The notes beneath the pieces were generated by a model. It was given only the letters and a program-made list of their open reading frames with translations. It had not been told where the DNA came from and did not search any database. DNA of 64,000 bases from assembly GCA_014239155.1 (NCBI GenBank), contig JAAZZQ010000069.1, positions 110,616-174,615 on the forward strand, written 5' to 3'. This document shows positions 52,801 through 60,974 of the stretch, piece by piece (the first letter of the stretch is position 1; the number at the start of each line of letters is the position of its first letter). The stretch is from Lachnospiraceae bacterium. Its GTDB lineage: Bacteria; Bacillota; Clostridia; Lachnospirales; Lachnospiraceae. A program made the position numbers and the translations under genes.

Positions 52801-54348
52801 TTGGCACAGTTAATTTATGACTTGAAAAATTCAAATAAAGAAGCACGGATTAGTGTGAAATTAGTATCTGAGGCAGGTGTCGGTACTGTTGCAGCAGGCG
52901 TTGCAAAGGCAGGTGCACAAGTGGTATTAATATCAGGTTATGATGGTGGTACGGGTGCGGCGCCAAAGAGTTCGATTCACAATGCCGGGCTTCCGTGGGA
53001 ACTTGGATTGGCAGAGACACACCAGACATTAATACAAAATGGACTAAGAAATAAAGTTCGCATTGAGACAGATGGGAAACTAATGACAGGGCGTGATGTT
53101 GCTATCGCTGCAATTCTTGGTGCGGAGGAGTTTGGTTTTGCAACAGCTCCATTAGTGACAATGGGATGCGTGATGATGCGTGTGTGCAATCTTGACACTT
53201 GTCCGGTAGGAATTGCAACACAAAATCCAGAACTTCGGAAGCGTTTTAAAGGAAAACCAGAATATGTTATGAATTTTATGAGATTTATTGCGCAGGAGCT
53301 TCGAGAGTATATGGCAAAGCTCGGTGTCAGGACAGTTGATGATTTGGTTGGACGCACAGATTTATTAAAAATGAAAGAGACGCTTCCTAAGGGTACAGTG
53401 AGGCTTGATTTAAGTTTGATATTGAATAATCCTTATCAAGCAGAAAAAGTCGTGTTTGATCCTCGGCACAGTTATGATTTTGAGTTGGAAAAGACGTTGG
53501 ATGAAAAGGTTTTGTTAAAACAGTTTGGCGGTGCACTTGCGTCTGGCAAGAAGAAAAGTATTACAGTGGAAGTTACCAACACAGACCGTTCTTTTGGAAC
53601 AATATTTGGTTCAGAAATTACAAAGCGGTATCATGATACATTGGAGGATGATACATTTCATGTACATTGTAATGGTGCAGGCGGACAGAGTTTTGGCGCA
53701 TTTATACCAAATGGTCTTACATTGGAGTTAGTTGGAGATTCCAATGACTATTTTGGAAAAGGTTTATCTGGTGGCAAGTTAATTGTCTATCCACCGAAAG
53801 GGAGCAACTTTAAGCAGGACGAGAATATTATTGTCGGCAATGTGGCGCTGTATGGTGCGACAAGTGGAAAGGCATTTATTAACGGCGTGGCCGGTGAGCG
53901 GTTTTGTGTTAGAAATTCGGGTGCGCTTGCAGTAGTCGAGGGTGTGGGAGACCACGGCTGTGAGTATATGACAGGCGGGCGTGTTGTGGTGCTTGGCGGT
54001 ACGGGCAAAAATTTTGCAGCAGGTATGAGCGGCGGTATTGCATATGTGCTTGACGAAGAAAATGACTTATATATGCGGGTTAACAAAGAGATGGTTTCCA
54101 TGAGTGAAATTTCAAATAAATATGATGTAATTGAGTTAAAAGAAATGATTGAAAACCATGTAAAATACACTAATTCTGCAAAGGGCAGAGAGATTTTAGA
54201 TAATTTTGGCATATATTTGCCAAAATTTAAGAAGATAATCCCTTATGATTACGAGCGAATGCTTAAGACCATTGTACAGATGGAGGAGAAGGGACTCAGT
54301 GCAGAGCAGGCGCAGATAGAGGCATTTTACGCCAACACGCGCAAGTAA
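49807..54348 (+). CDS. gltB: Glutamate synthase, large subunit
   Basis: Makes two glutamates from glutamine and 2-oxoglutarate in ammonium assimilation. The 1513-residue protein has an N-terminal glutaminase domain whose nucleophile Cys23 (HDNCGIGAV) becomes the N-terminus after propeptide removal, a central domain, the FMN/3Fe-4S synthase domain (GEGGEDLDR, PGEGGHLPAGKV, Cys cluster in GCVMMRVCNLDTCPVG) and the C-terminal GXGXG beta-helix (GNVALYGATSGKAF). AAGGAG precedes the ATG. gltD follows 20 bases later; a leader terminator probably controls both. Confidence 0.97.
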   Translation: MFDAKRNVPEAPLYRAEFEHDNCGIGAVVNVKGTKTRETVENALKIVENLEHRAGKDAEGKTGDGVGILVQICHDFFVGVTKPLGIVLGSEREYGVGMFFFPQDELKRNQAKKMFEIIVEKEELEFLGWREVPCVPEVLGHKAVECMPYIMQAFVKKPTNVEKGLAFDRKLYIARRVFEQSSDNTYVVSLSSRTIVYKGMFLVKQLRTFFKDLQSENYISAIAIVHSRFSTNTNPSWERAHPNRFIVHNGEINTIRGNVDKMVAREENMESAFLSHEFHKVLPVVNAQGSDSAMLDNTLEFLVMSGMDLPLAVMITIPEPWANNKTMSQSKKDFYQYYATMMEPWDGPASILFSDGDIMGAVLDRNGLRPSRYYITSDNQLILSSEVGVLPIDASKIIKKDRLRPGKMLLVDTVKGEVVDDDTLKEKYAKSHPYGEWLDSNLVTLRELKIPNVRVPAFSDEERQRMQKAFGYTYDELKTSILPMAKNGGESIGAMGVDTPIPVLSKTHHQLSHYFKQQFAQVTNPPIDAIREEVVTSTTVYIGKDGNLLHDTEKNCNVLKVNNPILTITDLLKIKNMKREGFRVEVIPIIYYKNTSLERAIDRLYVEADRAYREGVNIIILSDRGVDENHVAIPSLLAVSAMQKHLIRTKKRTSVALIIESAEPREVHDFAALIGYGACAVNPYLAQESIKELIDNGMLDKDYHAAVDDYNDAILHGIVKIASKMGISTIQSYQGSQIFEAIGIDANVVNKYFTNTVCRVGGITLEDIAKEVDALHSLAFDPLGLATDLTLDSPGQHKSRGGGEEHLYNPATIHMLQQSTQRGDYALFKQYSDLIDNENSIRNIRGLMDFNYPRKSIPIDEVESVESIVTRFKTGAMSYGSISKEAHETLAIAMNTLHGKSNSGEGGEDLDRMVIGLDGLNRCSAIKQVASGRFGVTSKYLVSAQEIQIKMAQGAKPGEGGHLPAGKVYPWVAKTRHSTPGVGLISPPPHHDIYSIEDLAQLIYDLKNSNKEARISVKLVSEAGVGTVAAGVAKAGAQVVLISGYDGGTGAAPKSSIHNAGLPWELGLAETHQTLIQNGLRNKVRIETDGKLMTGRDVAIAAILGAEEFGFATAPLVTMGCVMMRVCNLDTCPVGIATQNPELRKRFKGKPEYVMNFMRFIAQELREYMAKLGVRTVDDLVGRTDLLKMKETLPKGTVRLDLSLILNNPYQAEKVVFDPRHSYDFELEKTLDEKVLLKQFGGALASGKKKSITVEVTNTDRSFGTIFGSEITKRYHDTLEDDTFHVHCNGAGGQSFGAFIPNGLTLELVGDSNDYFGKGLSGGKLIVYPPKGSNFKQDENIIVGNVALYGATSGKAFINGVAGERFCVRNSGALAVVEGVGDHGCEYMTGGRVVVLGGTGKNFAAGMSGGIAYVLDEENDLYMRVNKEMVSMSEISNKYDVIELKEMIENHVKYTNSAKGREILDNFGIYLPKFKKIIPYDYERMLKTIVQMEEKGLSAEQAQIEAFYANTRK

Positions 54349-54368
54349 GATAGGAGGACATTGTTGAA

Positions 54369-55874
54369 ATGGGAAAACCAACAGGATTTTTAGATTATGA
54401 GAGAAAAACTTCCATGACAGAGGTGCCAGAAGAAAGAATCAAACACTTTAATGAATTTCATGAGTATCTTCCTATGGAGGAACAGCAAAAACAGGGAGCA
54501 AGATGTATGGAGTGCGGTGTGCCATTTTGCCAGTCAGGAATGACAATTGCTGGAATGACTTCTGGTTGCCCACTGCATAATTTGGTTCCAGAGTGGAATG
54601 ATTTGGTTTATACAGGAAATTGGGAGCGCGCTTATAATCGACTGAAAAAGACTAATAATTTTCCGGAATTTACGTCGCGGGTATGCCCAGCACTCTGTGA
54701 AAATGCATGCACTTGCGGATTGAATGGAGACGCAGTCGCAACGAAAGAAAATGAGTATGCTATTATTGAGAACGCGTATAAGATGGGCTTTGCAGCTGCA
54801 AAGCCACCAAAAGTCCGCACAAACAAAACGGTAGCTGTGATTGGAAGTGGTCCTTCAGGACTTACTGTGGCTGACCAGCTAAATAAACGGGGGCATAATG
54901 TCACTGTGTTTGAGCGCAGTGACCGCCTTGGCGGACTGTTGATGTATGGGATTCCAAATATGAAATTGGAAAAGCACATTATTGATCGTAAGATTCAGGT
55001 GATGGAGGAGGAAGGTGTTAAATTTTTTACGAATACAGATATCGGGCGCGATGTCAAGTCCAAGAAACTTGTGGAGGGATTTGACAGGATTGTGTTTGCC
55101 TGTGGTGCTTCTAATCCAAGAGATATCAACGTACAAGGGAGAGATGCAAAAGGAATTTATTTTGCGGTAGATTTTTTGACAGGAGTGACAAAAAGTCTTC
55201 TGGATTCTAATTTGGAAGATAATGCTTATATTTCTGCAAAAGGAAAAGATGTGGTTATTATTGGAGGCGGGGATACAGGAAATGACTGTGTTGGCACGGC
55301 GATTAGACTTGGGGCAAAATCGGTCGTTCAAATTGAAATGATGCCCAAATCTCCTGACACCAGAGCAGCAGATAATCCGTGGCCGGAGTGGTCCAAAGTC
55401 TGCAAGACAGACTATGGTCAGGAGGAGGCGATTGCTCTCTTTGGACAAGATCCACGTATCTATGAATCCACAGTCAAGGAATTTCTTAAAGATAAGGATG
55501 GAAATTTGATTGGTGTTAAAATTGTAAAACTTACATGGGAAAATGATTCGGAAACTGGCAGAAGGAGTAGCAAGGAGATTGAGGGGAGCGAACAAATATT
55601 AGATGCACAATTAGTTCTGATTGCAGCAGGCTTTCTTGGCAGTCAGAAATATGTTACAGATGCATTTAATCTTGAATTGGATCCGCGCTCAAATGTCAAG
55701 ACAGATTTAGGAAGATTTAGGACTAGTGTGGAAAATATCTTTGTCACAGGAGATATGCACACCGGGCAGTCGCTTGTAGTGAAGGCAATTCGGCAAGGAC
55801 GCGAGTGTGCGAGAGAGGTCGATGAAAGTCTGATGGGATACTCTAACATGTATAGTGAACTACCCATTGTTTAA
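54369..55874 (+). CDS. gltD: Glutamate synthase, small subunit
   Basis: Supplies NADPH-derived electrons to GltB. The 501-residue flavoprotein has N-terminal [4Fe-4S] cysteines (CMECGVPFC, CPALCENACTCG), an FAD-binding VIGSGPSGLTVADQL near residue 156 and an NADPH-binding VVIIGGGDTGNDC near residue 296. Length and order match the beta subunit. AGGAGG lies 9 bases before the ATG. Confidence 0.96.
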   Translation: MGKPTGFLDYERKTSMTEVPEERIKHFNEFHEYLPMEEQQKQGARCMECGVPFCQSGMTIAGMTSGCPLHNLVPEWNDLVYTGNWERAYNRLKKTNNFPEFTSRVCPALCENACTCGLNGDAVATKENEYAIIENAYKMGFAAAKPPKVRTNKTVAVIGSGPSGLTVADQLNKRGHNVTVFERSDRLGGLLMYGIPNMKLEKHIIDRKIQVMEEEGVKFFTNTDIGRDVKSKKLVEGFDRIVFACGASNPRDINVQGRDAKGIYFAVDFLTGVTKSLLDSNLEDNAYISAKGKDVVIIGGGDTGNDCVGTAIRLGAKSVVQIEMMPKSPDTRAADNPWPEWSKVCKTDYGQEEAIALFGQDPRIYESTVKEFLKDKDGNLIGVKIVKLTWENDSETGRRSSKEIEGSEQILDAQLVLIAAGFLGSQKYVTDAFNLELDPRSNVKTDLGRFRTSVENIFVTGDMHTGQSLVVKAIRQGRECAREVDESLMGYSNMYSELPIV

Positions 55875-55892
55875 CCTATATTAGCATAGGTC
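55875..55892 (+). terminator. Small hairpin after gltD
   Basis: ACCTAT and ATAGGT pair across a 6-base loop directly after the gltD stop, followed by a T-rich stretch. Weak. Confidence 0.4.
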
Positions 55893-55985
55893 TGTTAATT
55901 TCTTCTTTCATAATTGTTTGGTTAATATATTAAAGTTGGAATATTTTAATAAAAAAGAAAAAATTTTTATATAAAATGAAAGGGT

Positions 55986-56014
55986 TTGACTTGGTGGAAC
56001 GTATCTAATATAGA
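55986..56014 (+). promoter_or_regulatory. Predicted sigma-A promoter for the repeat-containing secreted protein
   Basis: TTGACT (55986-55991) and TATAGA (56009-56014) are 17 bases apart, 37 bases upstream of the start codon. Confidence 0.6.
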
Positions 56015-56050
56015 AACTTAAAAATATGTTATGAAATGAAGGAGAAAGAC

Positions 56051-56443
56051 ATGAAAAAAATTTTGGCAGGTATTGCAACAATGGCAGCCGTATTTACGAT
56101 TAGCAGTTCAACAGCATTTGCAGCAGAGGTGGCGATTGCACCTGAGAATTTGGAGATAAGTATAGAAACAATCTGTGGTTATTGTGGTGTTTCTTGCTCC
56201 TTTGTAGATGCAGACGGAGATGGAATCTGCGACTACTATAGTACATATGGTTGTGGAATGGGAGTCGGATTTGTAGATGCAGACGGAGATGGAATCTGTG
56301 ACAACTATAGTACATATGGATGTGGAATGGGAGTCGGATTTGTAGATGCAGACGAAGATGGAATCTGTGATAATTATGGTACATATGGATGTGGACGTGG
56401 TCGAGGAGGTCGTGGATGCGGACGCGGCAGATATTGGAGATAA
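56051..56443 (+). CDS. Secreted protein with three Asp-rich, calcium-loop-like repeats
   Basis: A 130-residue exported protein: signal peptide MKKILAGIATMAAVFTISSS ending at AFA-AE, a short spacer with CGYCGVSC, then three tandem 22-23-residue repeats built on FVDADGDGICDNYSTYGCG and a Gly/Arg-rich tail (GRGRGGRGCGRGRYWR). The DADGDG core resembles EF-hand/dockerin and thrombospondin-3 calcium loops, and each repeat has two cysteines. AAGGAG precedes the ATG at 56051. Function unknown; a calcium-dependent wall, coat or matrix peptide is inference. Confidence 0.82.
   Translation: MKKILAGIATMAAVFTISSSTAFAAEVAIAPENLEISIETICGYCGVSCSFVDADGDGICDYYSTYGCGMGVGFVDADGDGICDNYSTYGCGMGVGFVDADEDGICDNYGTYGCGRGRGGRGCGRGRYWR
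56201..56404 (+). repeat. Three tandem 69-base coding repeats
   Basis: Units at 56201-56269, 56270-56338 and 56339-56404 are nearly identical (the first two differ at a handful of bases), so the duplication is recent. The third is slightly shorter and more diverged at its 3' end. Confidence 0.85.
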
Positions 56444-56496
56444 GATTTGTGCGCTACATTGGCGGCATAGTTCCTCGGTATGAGTTTATGCATAAA

Positions 56497-56534
56497 AAAG
56501 CCTATTTTAAGGAAATTTCCTTAAAATAGGCTTT
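56497..56534. terminator. Bidirectional terminator, perfect 19-bp stem
   Basis: AAAGCCTATTTTAAGGAAA and its exact complement are adjacent (56497-56515, 56516-56534). It lies between the secreted-protein gene and the convergent GerA-type gene. Confidence 0.85.
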
Positions 56535-56546
56535 AGAACAAATGTT

Positions 56547-57959
56547 TTATTCCGCAGATTTTGGTAGGCGATGACGAAAGAGTGCATGGCTAAGTCTTTG
56601 CCAGCTAAATGGTATTAGTGGATAAAGATAGCTCTGACCAGACACCATTTTGTTGGTAATAATAGCGGTAAAGAACAGGATAATGCCTGCGAGATATCCC
56701 CAGAACTGGAAAATGGCAGTTAATACGAGATTAATTAATCGGAAAAATTTAATTGCATAACCGAGTTCATAGCTGGGATGCGTATAATTGGCAATTGCAA
56801 CAAATGCCATATATAACATAACTTCGGCGTTAAACCAACCACTTTTTACAGAAAATTCGCCAAGGATTAGTGCTGCCATAACGCTGAGTGGAGTTGACAA
56901 CATGTTTGGCGTGTTGACTGCCGCAAGCCGCAGACCGTCAATAGCAAGCTCTAGGATTAGAAATTGCCATATAAGTGGCACATTGATATCTTCTTTTACT
57001 ACAATAAATTCAAATCCGGCTGGAATCCAGTCTGGATTTTGCATTAACAACAGAAATGTTGGTGTGATAAAATAAGTTAGTATTAAAATTAGGAAACGAG
57101 AAAGTCTGAGGTACGAACCTGTAACTGGGGGAAAATAAAAGTCATCGGCTTCTTGTATCATATCCAGAATGCTGATTGGCAGAATCATAGCGGAGGGAGA
57201 GTTGTCCACCAAAATGATAATGTTTCCTTCTAAAATTTGTGCAGCAGCAGTGTCTGGTCGCTCTGTATACTTAAATTTTGGAAATGGATTGTACCATTTT
57301 GAGGTGTAAAGGCATTCTGCAAGACTTTCTTGATTCAATGTCAGTGCATCAACTTTAATATTGTTAATGCGGTCTCGTATTTTTTTTAAAAATTCCTTAT
57401 TTACACGGCTGTCCATATAACAAAGTACAATATCTGTTTTGGATGCTTTTCCAGCGTTGAGTATCTCCATACGTAGATCAGTGCTTCGGATACGCCGGCG
57501 TATCAACGCTGTATTGAATACAACTGTCTCCACAAAGCCGTCCTTAGAACCGCGTAAAACTTTATCTTTATCTGGTTCAGATACACCGCGGGCGGGATAG
57601 CTACGTGAATCAATTAGAATACATTGATCAAAACCTTCAATTATAATAGCAAATATACCACAGAGTACATTTTTTGCAATTTCGTCAAAATCTTTTGTGA
57701 GACTGACTTCGATATAAGGCATGAGTTGATTGAGTTCTTCTGCGTTTTTTGGAAGTTCTTCAGCTTTTAACCCCATCAGAAATTGCAGGAGTTTTTGTAT
57801 CAGTTCATCTTTGCAGAATCCATTAACAAAATAAAATATAGCGTTTTTGTCACCAATTAGAATATCCCGGCTTACAAGGTCAAATGACGCTGGTACGTGA
57901 AGTAGTTCTGCTATATATTTTTTATTTTCTTCAAAATTTTGATACATTTGTATAACCAT
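56547..57959 (-). CDS. GerA-family germinant receptor A subunit (SpoVAF-like)
   Basis: A 470-residue membrane protein of the GerAA/GerBA/SpoVAF family of endospore formers. Residues ~1-245 are the soluble N-terminal domain (SRDILIGD, SRSYPARGVSEPDKDKVLRG, the conserved family box), followed by about 5 membrane segments (~275-450). The family senses nutrients or channels ions during germination in the spore inner membrane. No B or C subunit adjoins it, more like stand-alone SpoVAF. The ATG at 57959 is close to AGAAAGG; an ATG four codons later is possible. Confidence 0.9.
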   Translation of the reverse strand: MVIQMYQNFEENKKYIAELLHVPASFDLVSRDILIGDKNAIFYFVNGFCKDELIQKLLQFLMGLKAEELPKNAEELNQLMPYIEVSLTKDFDEIAKNVLCGIFAIIIEGFDQCILIDSRSYPARGVSEPDKDKVLRGSKDGFVETVVFNTALIRRRIRSTDLRMEILNAGKASKTDIVLCYMDSRVNKEFLKKIRDRINNIKVDALTLNQESLAECLYTSKWYNPFPKFKYTERPDTAAAQILEGNIIILVDNSPSAMILPISILDMIQEADDFYFPPVTGSYLRLSRFLILILTYFITPTFLLLMQNPDWIPAGFEFIVVKEDINVPLIWQFLILELAIDGLRLAAVNTPNMLSTPLSVMAALILGEFSVKSGWFNAEVMLYMAFVAIANYTHPSYELGYAIKFFRLINLVLTAIFQFWGYLAGIILFFTAIITNKMVSGQSYLYPLIPFSWQRLSHALFRHRLPKSAE

Positions 57960-58337
57960 GCCTTTCTAAGTTATTTGAGACTGCGATTCGCTAAAGAATG
58001 CAGTTGTATACATTCGTCAATATATGGATTCAGTATATGTCAAAATCTGTATTTCATACATTCTTTTTTGTCTTTCATTCAATTGAAATTTACTTTTCAC
58101 AGTGTTTCCCATATACTTAGAATATGCAAGAAAATGACAAAAGCATATTGAATGGTCTATGACTTGGTTAGTATATTAAAAGTGTAGCTTACTAGACTTA
58201 CGGTTTTGATATATAGCGAGTGCAGCTTGTATTTGTTATTATTTTGCAGTTTCTTGCAAATGTGTTTTATAAAAATAGAGTTGAGATTCTAAAAGGCTAT
58301 AATTTTAAAGATAGAGAAGATAGGAATGGTATTAAAA
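57960..58337. other. Divergent intergenic region, no clear sites
   Basis: About 380 bases between the GerA-type gene and the response regulator. It is AT-rich with no ORF. It should hold both promoters, but I see no strong sigma-A pair. LytTR-type direct repeats might be expected here; none is clear. Confidence 0.4.
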
Positions 58338-59060
58338 ATGTATCAAATTGCAGTGTGTGATGACGAGCCGTCAGTGTGTAATATAGTGGCAGAAGAAATC
58401 AAGAAATGGAATCAAGATATTAAAGTATTTTGTTTTCATTCTGGGGAAGCATTAATTGCGGCGTATAATTTTTATGATGTGGTTTTTCTGGATATTGACA
58501 TGAAAGGAATCAATGGCATAGAGACAGGAAGACAGATTCGAGAGCGGGATCGTGAAACAAAGATTGTCTACCTTACTTCTTATCGAGATTATGTGGCAGG
58601 TGCGTTTGAAGTACATGCGTTTCAGTATTTGTTAAAACCGATTACACCTGCACATTTGACACAGATTTTGGAGGAGACTTTTCAGTATGTGAAAAAGGCG
58701 GACAAGATGAAGCTTTTGGATTTTCACACAAGTGAGGGGGTAGTGTGTGTTGATGTGACGGAAATCTGTTACTTTGAATTTGTTGACCGGAAAATTAAGA
58801 TGGTGACTTTGCAGAGAACTTATTTTATGACTGGAAAAATTAGCAGTATTTATGACCGCACTAGTTCAATGGGATTTTCCATGCCACATAAGAGTTTTGT
58901 CGTCAATTTATTGCATGTGAAAAATGTTAGAAATTTTGATATTTTTCTTGATAATGGCGACAGAATCCCGTTGTCACAGAAAAAGCAGAAAGCGTGGAAA
59001 CAGGAACTTATGAATTTTTTGTCAGAACGAATGGAACGGCAGAGGAAGGAAGTGGAATAA
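58338..59060 (+). CDS. LytTR-family response regulator (AgrA-like)
   Basis: A 240-residue regulator: receiver domain (residues ~1-120, acidic VCDDEP, phosphoacceptor Asp in VVFLDIDMKG, Lys in LKPITP) and a LytTR DNA-binding domain (~140-235, ICYFEFVDRKIKMVTL, PHKSFVVNLLHVKN). The ATG at 58338 (MYQIAVCDDE) is chosen over the in-frame ATG at 58326 because AGGA directly abuts the latter. It ends on the start codon of its histidine kinase (TAATG overlap). Confidence 0.9.
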   Translation: MYQIAVCDDEPSVCNIVAEEIKKWNQDIKVFCFHSGEALIAAYNFYDVVFLDIDMKGINGIETGRQIRERDRETKIVYLTSYRDYVAGAFEVHAFQYLLKPITPAHLTQILEETFQYVKKADKMKLLDFHTSEGVVCVDVTEICYFEFVDRKIKMVTLQRTYFMTGKISSIYDRTSSMGFSMPHKSFVVNLLHVKNVRNFDIFLDNGDRIPLSQKKQKAWKQELMNFLSERMERQRKEVE

Positions 59061-60340
59061 TGCGGAAAATAATCGTAAATTATTTATTTTCTTTTGTGGA
59101 TATTGCTTCGTTAACGCTGTGTTCTTGGTATCCTGTCTCACTAATAGCAGGCGATAAAAAAGTTATACAAAATAACAAGCTTTTGCGTGTAATGAAAGTT
59201 GTGGTATGGTTGGGTTTTGCAGCGTTGACAGTATTGCTTCCAATGTTTGGACACAATGACCTTCTCACAATGGTAGTGCTTTCTATGTACTATATAATTA
59301 TAGGATATTTTTTATATCACCGTGACAGAGTTGGTGTTTTATATCAGTTAGGATTTATGTTTTTTATGTATGCGACACAGATGATTTCCATTATGGCAGC
59401 AACAAAACTTTGGCAAGTATTATGTTTAGAGTATTTGACACATTTTTATATTATGATATTGTTAAAAGCATTTCAGTTAGTAATTGTCACATTTTTATTT
59501 CGGCTGTTGATTCGAAAGCGGTTTGTGTCCGTGCAGCCGCGGTTTAAGATAAGAGGAATGATTCTAGTGCCAGTAATTAGCATGATTTTGATTTTCTGGT
59601 TTACGATTAGTGCGGATGTTTTTTTTATAAGATTTGGATATGAGTGGTTGATTGTGTATTGCGCACTTATTTTATTGATTAATCTGTATTGTCTTTATTT
59701 TTGGTATGATGTGTCTAAGACGCAGGAATTAAAGTATAAATTGGAGTTGACACGTCAGCAGAATGAGCTGACGCATCAGTTCTATGCAGATTTGGAGTCG
59801 AACTATGCCAAGTCACGCAAAGTAATTCATGATATTCGTAATCATTTGCAGATGATTGAGCAGTCACAGAAGTTTACAGAATCACGTTATGTCGAGGATG
59901 TGTATCAGATGCTTAATGCGCTTGGAATGATGTACTATACAGATAATCGTATGTTAAATATAATATTGAATGACAAATTAAAACGACTAAAACCAGAGCA
60001 AGTCACATGTCACTTGCAGGGTGTTGGGTTAGATTTTTTATCTGAGATGGACACGACGACAATCTTTGCAAATTTGCTGGATAACGCGCTGGAAGCAGCA
60101 CGAGAGACAGAGCATTTTCAATTGCAGATTCAAGGAGAACAAATACAGGATTTTTGTGTGATAAAGTTGTCGAATACTACGAATGGAAAATATGTACCGG
60201 GACAGTCACATAAGACAGGGCATGAGGGTATTGGACTAGAAAATGTGCGAAATGCTGTTGAAAAATATCATGGCGCGTTGCAAACTGGGCAGAAGGGGCA
60301 GACATTTTTTGTTACTTTGTTGTTTCCGGATAATAACTAA
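59060..60340 (+). CDS. GHKL sensor histidine kinase (AgrC-like)
   Basis: A 426-residue membrane sensor: about six hydrophobic segments over residues ~1-215, a dimerisation helix with the phosphoacceptor His in KVIHDIRNHLQM, and a GHKL ATPase with the N box (NLLDNALEAA) and G box (GHEGIGLENV). This is the AgrC/ComD-like class that usually detects peptides. The start ATG at 59060 shares one base with the regulator stop. The frame also opens at 58994, inside the regulator gene, which is not the real start. Confidence 0.92.
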   Translation: MRKIIVNYLFSFVDIASLTLCSWYPVSLIAGDKKVIQNNKLLRVMKVVVWLGFAALTVLLPMFGHNDLLTMVVLSMYYIIIGYFLYHRDRVGVLYQLGFMFFMYATQMISIMAATKLWQVLCLEYLTHFYIMILLKAFQLVIVTFLFRLLIRKRFVSVQPRFKIRGMILVPVISMILIFWFTISADVFFIRFGYEWLIVYCALILLINLYCLYFWYDVSKTQELKYKLELTRQQNELTHQFYADLESNYAKSRKVIHDIRNHLQMIEQSQKFTESRYVEDVYQMLNALGMMYYTDNRMLNIILNDKLKRLKPEQVTCHLQGVGLDFLSEMDTTTIFANLLDNALEAARETEHFQLQIQGEQIQDFCVIKLSNTTNGKYVPGQSHKTGHEGIGLENVRNAVEKYHGALQTGQKGQTFFVTLLFPDNN

Positions 60341-60422
60341 TTAAAGGTATTTGCATTCATAAGTTTTTTGATATGTTAGAAAGCCTTGAATAAATAAACA
60401 TAAGGAAGAAAGGAAAATTTTT

Positions 60423-60845
60423 ATGAGGACAAAAAAGAAAAGAATTGTTGTGATAACAGTGTTTTATATGGTAATGTTAACGTTTGCCGCCTGTGGCGCG
60501 CAGCCTTTGCCAGAGCAGTTTGAGGAGGATACAATAAGAGAACTTGCAGAACAGGCAATAGCATTTTTTAATGAACAGGATTATCAGAGTATTTTGGATA
60601 TGGGCAGCGCTGAATTTCAGGAGCTTTTGACAGTGGATGAGTTTGCAAATCAATGTGATCCATATTTGGATAAGAATGGAACATTTAAAGAAATTTCTAA
60701 AACAATTTTTCTTGGAAATGTGGACAAGGAGACACAGGCTGTATATGGAGGCGTTGTGATGGTCGGAAGTTACGAAAGAGGAACAATACAATTTACAATT
60801 GCCTTTGATGAGGATATGGAGTTGATACAGTTTGTTATTAGATAA
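60423..60845 (+). CDS. Small lipoprotein, DUF3887-like
   Basis: A 140-residue predicted lipoprotein: basic start RTKKKR, hydrophobic helix, lipobox TFAACGAQ with Cys24, then an acidic ~115-residue domain (LAEQAIAFFNEQDYQSIL and the strand-rich GGVVMVGSYERGTIQFTIAFDEDMEL) resembling DUF3887. It would sit outside the membrane. GAAGAAAGG precedes the ATG. It lies between the two-component system and a CPBP protease, so it may belong to the same response. Confidence 0.8.
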   Translation: MRTKKKRIVVITVFYMVMLTFAACGAQPLPEQFEEDTIRELAEQAIAFFNEQDYQSILDMGSAEFQELLTVDEFANQCDPYLDKNGTFKEISKTIFLGNVDKETQAVYGGVVMVGSYERGTIQFTIAFDEDMELIQFVIR

Positions 60846-60974
60846 GAAAGTGATGTGTTTCCTACTAAAAGAAGCGAGGGACTTCTTGCTGCATATATAG
60901 TTAAAATACATAAAGTCAATCATATAATGTTTTTTGCGTGCCTTGATGCATGTAATAGAAAGGTAGAAAAAGGA

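Noticed and set aside
54879..55595. 238-codon antisense frame within gltD
   Set aside because: Shadow of gltD, whose motifs are intact across the same stretch.
56201..56404. CRISPR or minisatellite
   Set aside because: Three in-frame 69-base units inside a secreted-protein gene; no spacers.
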